Assembly (NCBI GenBank): GCA_935421135.1 | Contig: OW285192.1 | Coordinates: 2,895,501 to 2,959,500, forward strand | Reading direction: 5' to 3' | Origin: Bugulina stolonifera | Lineage: Eukaryota; Bryozoa; Gymnolaemata; Cheilostomatida; Bugulidae | DNA: 64,000 bases | Part shown: positions 1 through 11,454 of the stretch, one piece after another | Layout of the letters: each line of letters starts with the position of its first letter | How positions within the stretch are numbered: the first letter of the stretch is position 1 | The notes under the pieces: generated by a model | Databases searched by the model: none | Seen by the model: only the letters and a program-made list of their open reading frames with translations | Told to the model about the DNA's origin: nothing | Position numbers and translations under genes: made by a program

Positions 1-618
1 TTGTTAATATACTCTATTACATTTCATTACCTAGTAATTGCTCATTATACTAAACATGCATGTAATAAGCTAGTATCTAAATAATTTGTCTATGATAATG
101 AGATTGTTGTCCATGTCTGACTCTAATGCATAATTAGGGTCCTTTGTGTTGAAATTGCCTCAGCTACCAGCAGTTGCTGGCTTGTCACAATATATATTGG
201 TGTGCTTGTTATGCTAAACTGTTCTTCAACTACCAATCTCGCCCGTATGCTCATTCTTGTGTCTACATCCTAGTATCAAAATTACGTGACTAATACTATG
301 AAAACAAATATCTATTTTCATCACATGACATACATGTACTTCCCCGGCACTACTGTTCCCTGACCCCAGGGAACAAAAGAAAAACTAAGGACTACCATCC
401 TGATACAACTAAGAGCCGCCTGAAGGACGCAAATAGAGCAGGATTCCGAACATATAAATACGGCCTCCCTACTGTAAAAAATCATATTCAGTACAATATA
501 TACAAGAAACATGGTGCCACAACCTATGTTTTCAAAACATATTGGTAAGAGTTCAATATGAGTGTTGCAAGGAAAAAAGGACTTGTTTAAATTGTTATGA
601 GAGTTTGTTGTGTTCTAG
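1..618. other. No gene seen
   Basis: AT-rich DNA with stops in all frames and only short chance ORFs. No repeat boundary or RNA gene was recognised. Confidence 0.5.
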
Positions 619-759
619 TGCAGAAGAAGGAATCTTCCTTGGGCCCCAAAACAGCAGTTTCGGTGCCGCTGGTGTACCCGGGGAATCCCAACGACAGAGG
701 CAACTGGACAGGTGCCCGGGATGCTATTCTTCTTAACAAGCCTCTCGACCTACCTACTG
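619..759 (+). CDS. Candidate upstream exon, unrecognised
   Basis: A block richer in G and C than its surroundings lies between a possible acceptor (TTCTAG at 613-618) and a strong donor (GTAAGT from 760). Two frames are open. One gives the protein-like stretch VPLVYPGNPNDRGNW but ends in phase 1, which does not match the phase 0 start of the next exon at 940. The frame that does match in phase looks less protein-like. An intermediate exon may be missing from my model, or this block may belong to another transcript. The product is not recognised. Confidence 0.25.
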
Positions 760-939
760 GTAAGTTCATCTACATGTACATGTGTATAAATGAGTATAAT
801 CATGCCTGCGTGCAATTTGTACAATAAGTAAATAGTAAATCCAATACACTCAACTATATTAATATAATGTATGTATTATAACTCGTACGTGCTGAGATTG
901 ATCAAGCCACCGAGCAAAACCTATCAAAAGAACTAACAG

Positions 940-1538
940 CAACCCACACTTGACTCTCTCAAAAACAATTGGGAAGTAGTCAAGGGTCTCCTGGACAATT
1001 CCTTCAACGAGTGGGGAAGCCTGGTGCGAGTGTGTAGACCAGGGCTCCTCAACATCATCTATTGTACACTCCATCCCAATGCCGAGGGAACTCGTGAGTA
1101 ACCTATTTTATTGTGTATCATAGTAATTCCCAGAATAATGACAAACCCTAGTCAATGTATATATCTCTTCTCACTAGCCTATTTGATGCCTATCTAATTT
1201 CTCTCGTGACAAATTGGATCGCCCTAGAGGTTGAAGTCGTAACTCCAACAGTGTAAGCAATATTTTCATTTTTATATTATATTATCATCTGTATACCGAA
1301 CCTTACTGACATTTGACATATTGTAGTTGTATATTATAAAGTAGTAATGTAAACGTAAACGTTGATAAATGCCAATCAATCCATAGCATCCGAACCACCC
1401 TATAAAGGTGACCAATGCACTCAAGACCTGACTGACCTATTAGATATCATAAGGGAGCACGCTAATGAAACAATGAAAGATCCAACTTCCAATCACAAGG
1501 CAGTTCACGGTCTAAACCGGGGTTGCCACAACAAGTGA
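940..1538 (+). CDS. Two-exon gene end, product not recognised
   Basis: Exon 940-1093 follows acceptor CTAACAG and ends at donor GTGAGT in phase 1. Exon 1387-1538 follows acceptor CCATAG, restores the frame and ends with TGA. The joined frame is open throughout and looks coding: it contains LDNSFNEWGSLVRVCRPGLL in the first exon and DLTDLLDIIREHAN in the second, both of amphipathic helical character. No conserved domain is recognised. It lies 55 bp upstream of the ORF at 1594 in the same orientation, so it could be the host gene next to the retroelement-like unit or a first part of that unit. The splice phases support a real transcript; the function is unknown. Confidence 0.45.
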
Positions 1539-1593
1539 TGAACAGACAACTCCATGCAGTAAGGCAAGTTTATACCCGTATTTTAGACAGGCC

Positions 1594-2421
1594 ATGGCAG
1601 TAGAAGATGATGCCGATGTAGGACAGGTAGTGTTAGCCTTGAATGAACAGGACGAGCAATGTTGGCACTGGCTACAACAGCCGGTGGAGACGACAAGTAC
1701 GGATGATTTCATATCGAAGGCCACTGAGGGTCACGAAGACATAATCGATATCATCAACAAGATGGCTGAGGAAGACGAAAGGACGGAAAGGGAAGTGGAA
1801 ATTGATATGTTAGATGAGAAGGAATATGGTGATCAATTCCTGACATGGATGGATCCATTTACAGGCAAGGAGCAGGACGACCAAATGGTGTTTGGTTGTA
1901 CAGAGAACTCAGATGGTGGAAGAGATACAAGGCGAATGGAGACAGCCACCGGTCAAGTAGATGATATGATAGAAGATAAAGGACCACTGATTCCTAGGAC
2001 AGTTTATGAAGAAACAGATGTAAGGCAGATGGAGACGACCACCAGTCAAGCAGATGACATGACGGGAGAACCACTGATTCCTAGGACGGTTTACGAGAAG
2101 AAAGATCCATTCACTATGGGAGCGGTATATACCATTAACCACAAGCGGAACAAGAGGACGAATAGAAGTGCAGCTCTTCGTGCCAGAAAAAGTGGCGTAG
2201 CACCGGAAGAATGGGAATGGAAATGGAAATGGGATGACCATCATCATTATATGTATGGGACAAGAGTGGACAGCCCTGAAAGCAAGAAAAACACACACAA
2301 GCACCAGCACAAACACAAATGTTGCACTCATAAGCAGTATTATCAAATGAGGAAAGATCAAGTCCATATGCAGAAATCTGAGGCCTATAGAGAGAATACA
2401 GGAAAGGACAACTTCCAATAA
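1594..2421 (+). CDS. Charged ORF1 of a retroelement-like unit
   Basis: A 275-residue ORF, acidic in its first half and basic and His/Lys-rich near the end (residues about 205-275). It holds an internal duplication: a segment with D-D-M, P-L-I-P-R-T-V-Y-E and M-E-T occurs twice around residues 120-165, which also shows as a DNA repeat. A cluster HKHQHKHKCCTHK could bind metal or nucleic acid, but no standard CCHC knuckle is present. The reading frame of the envelope-like gene downstream is open across the end of this ORF, so the two may overlap, as in compact viral or retroelement genomes. A gag or accessory role is inferred only from position. Low-complexity composition means it could also be a non-functional open stretch. 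Confidence 0.45.
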   Translation: MAVEDDADVGQVVLALNEQDEQCWHWLQQPVETTSTDDFISKATEGHEDIIDIINKMAEEDERTEREVEIDMLDEKEYGDQFLTWMDPFTGKEQDDQMVFGCTENSDGGRDTRRMETATGQVDDMIEDKGPLIPRTVYEETDVRQMETTTSQADDMTGEPLIPRTVYEKKDPFTMGAVYTINHKRNKRTNRSAALRARKSGVAPEEWEWKWKWDDHHHYMYGTRVDSPESKKNTHKHQHKHKCCTHKQYYQMRKDQVHMQKSEAYRENTGKDNFQ

Positions 2422-2449
2422 GAAGGGAGAGGGAGTTATAGACCATTAT

Positions 2450-4591
2450 TTGCCTACCAAAGACACAGAACAATGGCAGAAGGAAACCAAGAGGAGACAA
2501 CCAGAAAAAAGATTCAACATTGGTGTTGGGATGTCCATTGTGATTGGTATTCTTACCTTATGTTCTCTTATCCAGAGAGGAACAGCACTCCCAGCCCATC
2601 CAATGCTCTGTCATACATCAACGAATCATAGGTCACGTCCTCATTTGTTGTTGGATTTTCTCACAGACATAGATTGTGTCAAACCACCTACTGAGTCCGA
2701 TGACATCACACCACTTGACCTGAAATTATACAAGACAGCATCACTCACATTGCAGAGCAGAGCTCATCTATGCTCACACAGACTGACGACTTCATCAACA
2801 TTGCTATAGTTCTTCTGGGATGAGCGCCTACACAAGAAAAGTACAGAATACCTTCCAGTTTTAGTTGAGGAATGCAAGGAAATGATTGAGCATAAAACGT
2901 ATGGGGGAAGAGACCTGATAGATAAAGATGGACTGATATCTACCCATGAATCTACAGAACCGGAGTACACCTGGTGCTGTCGATGGTTTGACAGGTTAGT
3001 AAACAACTATGATTTAGTGCTTGGCTACATATATTTTCACCGTGACACCCACTTGATGCAATCAACATTAGGTGACATAGGTAAATGTAAATTTGAGGAA
3101 GGTTTCTGCGCATTACCAGGAAATGGTATGCTTATCTGGGAGGGTAAGCTCAAAGAGGAATGCATATTCCAAGAATTGGCAACCACTATTAAAAGTAAAA
3201 ACCATGACGAGTTTTGGCTTTCTGGTGACCATACATTGGCATTTAGTTTCCAGAACAGTAAATGGGGGTGGACACAAGTCTGCCCAGAATCCAATCCCTC
3301 CTTATTGCTTATAAAAACGGATCAGGGTTTATGGGTTGACAATGCCACAGAAATATATGGCCGAAACTTTACAAGTAAAGTGGACAAACTTACCTGGGGA
3401 AAAGGCATATCTAAGCAAACTCTAATAACCTTTGTCAATGCTGTAGCTACTTCACTTTCAGTAGGAATGCAAAACCAAACAAAAATGGTATTTTTGAATG
3501 CTCTGCAGGCATTATGTGGACATGAAAGACTTAGTCTACTACTTATATCTAAACTCATGCTAAATGAACCCACAGCCACAATCAGGCAATTATTACAAGA
3601 TGATTATGTTGTCACACGTACCGTCTCAGTCAATAATATTGCAGTCTATAGCTGTTACAACTTATCAGGTAGCGAGTACTCAATCGGTGAATTCTCAAAG
3701 GGCAGTGACATAAGGTTTTGTGGGGATTATATACCAATCATTCTGAATAAATTCCATACATATCAGACCATGTATATGGACCCAACCACTAATATCCTAC
3801 ATAGAAGCACGCCCATGAAAACTTGTGTAGGAAATGATACCACGTATTGCAATTTAAAACATACATTGTTTCAATATGACTGGGGAAGTAAACAAATACA
3901 AGCAGTAGAAAATATTGATTTTGATTTGATAAGGCATTTATTGTACAGTAATCATACGTATAATGACCCGAAACTAACCCTCTATAAAGAACGAGTAGGG
4001 CTGTTTCCTATTTCAGATCTGTATACAGGAAACACTCCCTTGAATGACTTCGTCGAAACAATCCAAAGGGAGCAGAGCCAGCTGAAGAGAGTAGGACTTT
4101 GGCCGTTGTCTGGAACAGTTGCATCACCTGGCACACCATTCCGTATAGGGAGCTTGAATCTCTACGATTGGATCCCAGGAGGCTTCCAGAAGTTCATGAC
4201 AGTTTGGAACATCATCTGCAATATCATAGGGACAATAATGATCATCAGGGTCATCTTCCATGTGGGGAGTATATGGCGAGCCAAGCGTGTTGAAAATAAA
4301 ACATCAACCTTGCCACAGACAAGGACCGAAGAAAATGGAGATTTGGCGAATGCATTAGAAAGACAGGCAGTCTACCCTATCCTCATAGACGACTTGATTG
4401 CAGAAACCAACCCGTACAGACAGCCGCTTAATTGGGGAAAAGTTAATGGGGACCAAGTTCTAATATTTATTGACACAGGAAGTGCACTACACACCATTAG
4501 CAAGAGAGTGGCAGACAAGCCAAATCTAAAGATTCGGAGCACTGATCAGGTAGCTATGAGCTATAATAATGGTGCAACAACAGCTTCCTAG
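2450..4591 (+). pseudogene. Envelope-like glycoprotein with one in-frame TAG, fused to protease-like tail
   Basis: The frame opens upstream of 2450 and is interrupted by one TAG at 2807-2809. Coding character continues in the same frame on both sides. The N-terminal part has a hydrophobic signal-anchor segment (about 2520-2590). The long part after the TAG is rich in Cys and in N-x-S/T sites. It has one strong membrane segment at about residues 438-461 counted from the Met at 2882, followed by a short basic tail. This is the layout of a type I viral or retroelement envelope protein. The spacing of Cys and Trp (WCCRW, then CKFEEGFC, then IIW-like LIWEG) reminds me of glycoproteins captured by invertebrate LTR elements and of chuvirus-like glycoproteins, but that is inference. 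After the membrane segment the same ORF runs into a DTGS protease motif. No fusion peptide or furin site is clear. The TAG and later frame breaks suggest an old copy. Confidence 0.55.
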
Positions 4592-4750
4592 GATGCGCTG
4601 ATATTTGCTTGGAACTGGGAGACATGCCAGTAGCAATGACAGACTAGATGACAGGCTGTTGATCAGGTTTTGGAAACTCAACACAGTCAACTTCAATATA
4701 CAAAGGGGTGGAAATTAATAATACACCTTTTGATATACTAGTTTCTATTG
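4422..4750 (+). pseudogene. Retropepsin-like aspartic protease domain, frameshifted
   Basis: The end of the envelope ORF contains FIDTGSALHTISKR, the catalytic D-T-G-S loop of retropepsins, preceded by a short strand-like segment. The ORF stops at 4589-4591, but the -1 frame from about 4585 continues with LGCADICLELGDM, which fits the second half of a retropepsin. That frame meets TAG at 4645 and TGA at 4660 before running on into the ORF at 4708. The active site residue is intact, the domain is broken. Retropepsins normally lie between gag and reverse transcriptase; a position directly behind an envelope membrane anchor is unusual. Confidence 0.55.
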
Positions 4751-5139
4751 CAGATCATAATACAGACAATATATTCAAGGGAGAAAATTGGGATGAACCT
4801 ACCGAAGCAGTAGACACACTTCAACAGGAAGGACAAGACAAGAAAGCCAAGACAGGACAAGACAAGAAAGCCAAGACAGGACAAGACAAGAAAGCCAAGA
4901 CAGGACAAGACAGGATAGCCACACCCCAACATGAAATTCCAGACCGAACAGTGGACGGAGAAGTGTCAGAACTTACCGATACCAACCTGGATCCATTGAC
5001 CCCACTGGATTTTCCATTGGAGGAACCGCACCCTGTACAGCTGGACTCCACTGCTGGATGGTTATCAAGGCGGAAACCTAAAACAACAAGGGGCATGAAA
5101 TGGAGAAACTACTGGAGAGATTACGTAGAGGAATTCTAG
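4708..5139 (+). CDS. Lysine-rich tail ORF with octapeptide repeats
   Basis: An open frame of 143 codons that begins at a GTG, so it has no ATG of its own here and is best read as a continuation of the protease frame. It contains 3-4 copies of the octapeptide DKKAKTGQ (encoded by a 24-bp DNA repeat), then a Pro-rich acidic middle and a basic C-terminus (SRRKPKTTRGMKWRNYW). No domain is recognised. After its TAG the DNA turns very AT-rich. Confidence 0.35.
   Translation: MEINNTPFDILVSIADHNTDNIFKGENWDEPTEAVDTLQQEGQDKKAKTGQDKKAKTGQDKKAKTGQDRIATPQHEIPDRTVDGEVSELTDTNLDPLTPLDFPLEEPHPVQLDSTAGWLSRRKPKTTRGMKWRNYWRDYVEEF
4836..4909 (+). repeat. 24-bp in-frame tandem repeat
   Basis: GACAAGAAAGCCAAGACAGG followed by ACAA, about three copies, in frame with the ORF that contains it. 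Confidence 0.85.
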
Positions 5140-6527
5140 TAGGCAAGTACACTATTGTACATATACATATTATTCTTATGATACCTATATATAATTATAG
5201 ATATATGTATATTGACATAATTATTAATTATACAGGATGATATTTACCTTCTGTATCACAGGAGTCAATTGCATTATGTAACCATGTCTATTCCATTGTA
5301 GCACTATTAATACTAAGTCAAGTCCATAAGGACGACAATAATGTGTTATCACATGGACAGTTACCCTACACCATGACTTATTCGCATTTTATAACTACTA
5401 ACTCATGACTTAGTCCATTACTGACGACTATAGAATTTAACTACATAGTCAGGACTCAGCAACAAAAAAAAAGACGTGATATATTTGATGTTAATTACTA
5501 GATCAGACAACATCTACGTTAAGCTAGCACAGGGTTATGCACTTTTCTAATAGAAATCAGAATCATATATAGACATAGTAATTTTTATGAATTTGTATTA
5601 TATTGTGTTTCTTTTGCTAATGTCCACCTTTACACAACATTGTTTAGATTGTTATTGTAAATATTAGTTAAATTCTCTAGCAAGCAATGGGGTTAAATTA
5701 ATAATAAATAGGTACCAGGTTTTATCCAATTAAAGGCTAGGTTTACTATGAGTAATGACTGTCCATGTTTTGTAGATAAGTATATGTAGGCCTATATATA
5801 TTATATAGATCCATACTGTATTCAGACCATATTAATTATTATTATGCATTTTTGTTATCTTCTTTTGAAAGATTTCGGTAATTGTCTATTATTTTATAAC
5901 TACATTGTATATTGTACTATTTTCTAGTAGCAACTGTAAAGAATTTCTTTCTAGGGGAACAATACATGCGACACATTTTGATACATTTAGCAATTAGAAG
6001 TCCACTTACCACGTAGTGAGGTATAGCTATTTTTCTTTCTAGTAGTCAGATAATTCTAACAATAATATGATATTGGATATTGCTAGTGCTTTAGCCAGTG
6101 CTACTCCTCACAGATCCATTGGCAAAATGAATGACGCAATACACATTTTATACTGGTAGATATATTTTATAATTATAGCACAGGATTCACTCCAAATATA
6201 CTGGGTGGTTTTAAGGACCTCTCCACATGAGTGGGTGAACGCTCAGTCTATGGGTCTGATTACGCCTACATACTCCTATGCCATATAAGCATTGGGTTAG
6301 TTATGTTCTTATTTATGTACTAGCAATAGTAGAAAACATCAAATTTTTTATATTTTGGTTGCCTGCTGATGTGAAAGAACAGCCATTCATTTTTTATGCA
6401 CATACACATGATAAGTTAATTGTGAGTAGCCTGGAATCTTTTACTTGTACGTAGGGCATTATATGGATACTATGTTAGTCTTCCTTTACTCTACTGATAC
6501 TAAATGCAAACAAACAATTTATTATAT
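5140..6527. other. AT-rich gene-free stretch
   Basis: Stops in every frame and no protein-like ORF. I searched for a reverse transcriptase, integrase or long terminal repeat belonging to the envelope unit and saw none. Confidence 0.5.
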
Positions 6528-7202
6528 TGTAATGGTTTCTGGTATTTCGTGCGGTCGTCCTTGGACGACTACCGACCCAAAACTGAAGTGCCTATGAGTG
6601 GTCCTAGGCCTTCTCATTACATGAAAGATCGAGCAGTCTCAGTAGCCCAATAACTACCAGAGACGACCCATCTGGTCCCAAGTCTGCCCTTCAGACTATA
6701 CGTTGAAAGAGAGTGATCCGACCTAGTAGGCGGTTCGCTAAGCGAATGACCTGACAAAAGGAAGTGAAAGTCTCTGTATCAAGTATAGATGTGTCTTTAT
6801 TGAAAGCCAAGTGAAGACTGGGACAATGAACAGTGAAACAATGCCCTTTATATAGTATAAGGACTTCCGCCCGACGTAGTGTCGGGAAAAGACGACATAT
6901 GGTCGTCCGGAAGTTGCGCAACAACATGGCCGCCGGAAGCCCGACGGCCGACCCAAAATGGGTCGGGTTATACAAAAGTTGCTTATAATGATCCAATTCA
7001 TGTACAAAATGAATATCAAGTAATTCTGAGAGGTCGGGCCTCTGTACATGGGTATAAAAGGCACTAAAAGACTTAGTAATAATCATACAAGTATATACAA
7101 CGACATAGAAGTTACACAAGGTAGAATGCAAGCAGGTATATAAATGTAAGCACACAGAATAATGAGTGTCAGGTGTAGGAGACGACTGTGCGTACCATTA
7201 CA
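6528..7202 (-). mobile_element. Solo LTR with 4-bp target duplication
   Basis: The ends are TGTAATGGT and ACCATTACA, a 9-bp terminal inversion of the TG...CA type. ATAT flanks both sides (6524-6527 and 7203-7206). On the minus strand it carries a TATATAAAG-like box followed about 60 bp later by AATAAAG, as expected for promoter and poly(A) signals of an LTR. It is richer in GC than its flanks. Related LTRs lie at 11455-12243, 12850-13068 and 36266-37054. No internal region is attached. Short ORFs within are chance. Confidence 0.8.
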
Positions 7203-7819
7203 ATATTATATAAAGACCATCGTACCTTGTAGTTTTGTACAAATCGTTCCAAAAACAATGTGATGGCTCCTGAATATGGCCAATATAAAGTAAGATGAGA
7301 CAGCTCTCATTACATTGCAATTTTCTAATACATACTTTAAATATACCTGGAGGTTTTTGTCCCAAAGAAGGTTTTCCCTCTGTGCCATATCAAACTATAA
7401 TAATATCCAGCTCTAGGAGCTGTGGTGGCTCCTCGACTAGCTCTAGCTGCTATTGGGCAGCCACGTTAAAGACTTATTATTATTATTATAGCACTGTTGT
7501 TTCTCTGTCAAACCCATACAACAATATTTTATGGTACAATAGGCGTGGAGATCTAATGAATGGTCAACCATGCTGTATGAATTTTGGACTATGAGGTGGA
7601 ATGTTATGTCAGATACCCCCGTTTTTCTTCCTGGCTTGTTAGGCATCCTGAAACCAACATTTAGACGTTACTTTTTCAGCTTTACGATTTTATTATGCCA
7701 CTTATTGTTCATGGAATATGTATTGCTGTAGAGGTGGCACACTGTTGCATGCAAATAGTGACAATTAGTATATTTAAGAGTTGTCCACTCTAGCGCACTT
7801 GAGCAAATATACATGTAAC
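7203..7819. other. No gene seen
   Basis: Between the solo LTR and the hAT element. Only short ORFs without protein character. Confidence 0.5.
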
Positions 7820-9345
7820 CAGTGTTCGAATTGTGGTTATACGGGAGTATACGGCGTGTACCCACCTCAATTTTGGTGGGTACACTGTCAGCAGGCGTGT
7901 ACCCTCAAGGTAACTGACTAGTTTTGCTGAAGACACGGCAGTTTTCGCAATCGAAATAGGTTTACTGGTTGCTGAGTGACTGCTGATCGTAAAATTTCCC
8001 TCTAATCTAGCGATCGTTTGATTGATAACAGCGTGTTAAGTCAATCCCGAAATGTCAAAGTAAGTTTATAGTAGCTTGGACCAGCAACCTGCACACAAAT
8101 AAATCCTTCTGCTTTACTAACTAAGTTAGTCATTGTATCAATGGTTTCATAGGACTTGAGTATGAGTTCCACTTTCTTTAGTATTTTCAGCTTTCCGAAT
8201 GCGTTTGCAGAGCCATGAAGACTTTTTGATAAGGACAGTGGCCAAACAGTTGAAACTAAAAGCTTTTTTAGCTCTAAACCTAAATCTCAAAAGTAAATTG
8301 TTGTACTCTATTGCAATTTGATGTTTGACTGAGTGATAAATATCGGAGATAGTTGTATTTTTCTTACTTTGCTAATAAAATATAAAATGCTAATAAAATA
8401 TAAAATATAAAAATTAAAAATAAATATTAATAATAATTTAACATGATCATCCATGATGTTGTATATAATATAACAATAACATAAATATTCGTATTTGTTA
8501 GATTATCACTAGAGAAAGAATCTGTATTCAATAATATAACTTATAAATAGTAAATCAAACATAATATTAATTATTATTATATAACAAAATAAATAATTAT
8601 TTATTATCTATTTTATAGTGATTATTATAAATAAATAATAGAACTAGAAGTGAATCAATAGAATTAGATAAACAAATGGTAATCATATCATAATGATAAC
8701 TTTAATTATTTACATTTTCATTAATTTTTATATGAAATAAATTATTTTGATAATAATTGTTGTAGCAATACGCCTGCATCAAGTATAAATAGAAATATTG
8801 CTTACTGGATTGTCACAAGAACAAGAGTCGATATTCAATAAATAAAAATGAAAATATAAAATAGAAATAAATTGTTTTTAATAGAACAGGGAATTAGATA
8901 ATTAATTTATATTTAATGATCATTATTGTATCGAATATGCAATGCAAATAATATAACTATTGTTGTATTGCTTTATATAAAATATTTTAATCTCATGTTG
9001 ATATTTTTATTCTAGAATAGGTAGGAATACTATTTGTTTTTGCGCATAGTATTGAATTTCAACAGCTCTAGGTATTGCACTACTATTGCAAACTACTTCC
9101 AAGTTTAGTAAGTGAGGCAAAGAGTGAGGTTATGACAAATTGGAATTCACAGAGAGCTAAGAAGAATCTTGTCACTGTTTAGTCTAGATGGTACTAGTAG
9201 AAACTATGTATTTGGATTGAGCTTGGTTTCACTGGTTGACTGCAATTAAAGTAATCGTTTTGTTTATATTCTCTATTTTTGTTGTATTGAGGTGATTCAT
9301 TGCTTTGAGAAGTCCACAAAAGACCACAGGTAATGAAGTTGTATG

Positions 9346-9420
9346 TTGCCTATTAGTGTACTTGCATGCCGCATATTAGTGTACTTGCATGCTGTCTATT
9401 AGTGTACTTGCATGCTGCCT
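9346..9420 (+). repeat. Three copies of a 26-bp repeat
   Basis: The motif TATTAGTGTACTTGCATGC recurs three times at regular spacing inside the hAT-type element. Confidence 0.85.
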
Positions 9421-9797
9421 AGTAACCTACATGCATGATAGTTTGTCGAGTATTTTAGGTAGCTGAATAGTCTTTTTAGGCAATACTATATTTTTAGTTA
9501 CATTGAATTTAGTGTCAGTGTGATTTGATATTTCTTGCTAAGGTTATATTCGGCCATGGATTTAACTTTGAGGCCAGTTTTTACTAGTGCTGCCAATTTA
9601 TAAAACATTTAGCATTTTTGGAAGATGTTGTCACAAGTGGTGAGGATACTTGTAATACAGTGTTTAGTGATCCAAAGGAAGCTGGTGAGGAATTTAATTT
9701 TGCAGAAATGATACCCTAATTTATATTTTTTATATCTACTGCTCGCTGGTGAAGCTGTCTTTTTCTAACATTGCTGTACTGGTGTTGTGGCAATGTC

Positions 9798-9905
9798 TTC
9801 TGTTCATTTTTCTAGGCGATTAGGCACTGTAGAGACCATTGGTTCAAACCCCAGTCAGGGCCTGGTGTTTTCATGGATTTGATGCAAGACCTAACAGCTC
9901 CCACA
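9798..9905 (+). mobile_element. tRNA-derived SINE fragment
   Basis: Contains CTAGGCGATTAGGCACTGTA and then GGTTCAAACCCCAGTCAGGG, a B-box-like pol III element. The same block occurs at 35770-36005 and, inverted, at 58425-58530 and 35503-35736. Only the promoter half is clear here. Confidence 0.55.
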
Positions 9906-10560
9906 GATAAATCCCGTAAATTAACAAAATTATAATAATATTAGAGAAAACCCAGTGAGTAGTACATGTATATATCCTAAATAAATTGGTGAAACTACTT
10001 TACACAGGTATGTATGTTTTATAGGCTTCAACCTTTTAACTTTTCCTTATAGCTGTTGTTCAAATAACATTACTGGTGTTATATAATAAAGTCTACAGGT
10101 AGATTGTGACAAGGGAAATACATGTATTTTATTGTATAATACTTTTGTTCATTATAACTTTGTTAATAAACTTCAACTCCTTCCCTTCTCTAATGTTGAT
10201 GTCAATGTCATAGCTGTTTTGTTGAATTACTATAGTTTTCATACAGTTGCAGTTACATACTGTTGTTGTTTGTGTTTATATACTTTTGACAAAATATACA
10301 ACTGTAAAATGTTGTAGTTCAGCATTTTGTAATAAATAAAGAAGTTGTTTTCTCTTTGACTACATGTACTTTTATTACAGTGAAAGAAAGATAAGGGGAG
10401 TTGTCATGTTTTAAATAGTATAGATCTATTCATTCTTACAATCAATGCAGCAGTAACACAAAATTGAAGGACACAAAGCACACTCAGTAGTTTAAAATAT
10501 AAGGAATAGTCTGCATTGGTACCATGTACTCTGTGTAATGAGGTAAAGGAGCTATCAACC

Positions 10561-10622
10561 ATAATTAGAAATTGTCCTCCCTTGTTTTGTCTTGCTGAAA
10601 TGGGAGAACAACTTCTAATTAT
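10561..10622. mobile_element. 62-bp hairpin MITE
   Basis: Arms ATAATTAGAAATTGTCCTCCC-like and its near reverse complement at 10602-10622 surround a short loop. Related arms appear at 24231, 50049-50096 and 53883-53956. Confidence 0.6.
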
Positions 10623-10722
10623 GATCTGCAGCTTCTGAGTGACCAATGCACCCTTTAGGAAAGGTCCTAAGATTGCAGGTAAGAACCGTGTACCCACCTC
10701 ATTTGTTCCACTTCGAACACTG

Positions 10723-11454
10723 CATGTAACTCCTCACTAAAATTGATTGGCTAACTGTAGATAGGGCAGGTATATATAGGAGAGGAGAACCTACACTGTA
10801 GAGTAGACTCAGTAGAGAGATAGATACACCTAGAGTAGACTGTGAAAATGAGGCATTACACATACATATTATACAAATGTATAAGCTAGTGGAAAACACG
10901 AAAATGAAAGAAAAACTACAAAATAGAAAACCAAATAAAAACCAATAGAACACTAAAACAAAAATGCTAAAAACTAAACTAAACTACAACAGTGTGGAGC
11001 GTGTGGAGTGTAGGTGGGATCGTATGCTACCCAGTAACTCATGTCATTGCGTCCTAAGGAGCAAGGATATATCCGGAACAACTATCTCTTGTCTCGTTGT
11101 AGACTTTGGAATAGAGTCGACACCGCCACATCCTAGACTATAGAACCAGAACCTACGCCACACAGCTTTCTACATTGGAGATCAAGGTGCTGACAAAAAG
11201 ATCTACAGACAGCGTACTACCACTACATACTACGTACAGCTGGTGAGTCTTAAGTACTATGGCTCCAATTAAATGTTATAACTGACAATGCCAAAACCCC
11301 CAATTTTAGTTATAACAGAATGGTAGAGGTCAAAGAGGTCGAATCCTCTCTGGCTGCCATGTGTTTTACCTGTTAGCTCGGGTCGATCTCTTTTAATTCG
11401 GGGAGAAGTCATAAGGTACCATTTAAGCCATGCAGCAAGTGGCAAATAAAATAT
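10723..11454. other. No gene seen
   Basis: Only short ORFs. The A-rich stretch near 10890-10990 is low complexity. Confidence 0.5.

Larger units (their letters stand above)
7820..10722. mobile_element. Large non-autonomous hAT-type element
   Basis: Begins CAGTGTTCGAA and ends TTCGAACACTG, an 11-bp terminal inverted repeat. It is flanked by a perfect 8-bp duplication CATGTAAC (7812-7819 and 10723-10730). Both ends also carry the subterminal motif GTGTACCCACCTCA. The 2.9-kb interior is AT-rich and has no transposase ORF. It contains a 26-bp tandem repeat, a tRNA-derived SINE and a small hairpin MITE, so it is either an old deleted copy or a cargo-laden derivative mobilised in trans. Confidence 0.85.

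Noticed and set aside
1909..2500. Antisense ORFs of 121-169 residues opposite ORF1
   Set aside because: Shadow of the plus-strand frame; hydrophobic composition arises from complement of charged codons.
6691..7155. 154-residue minus ORF
   Set aside because: Lies wholly in a solo LTR that has TATA and poly(A) signals; no similarity to a protein family is seen.
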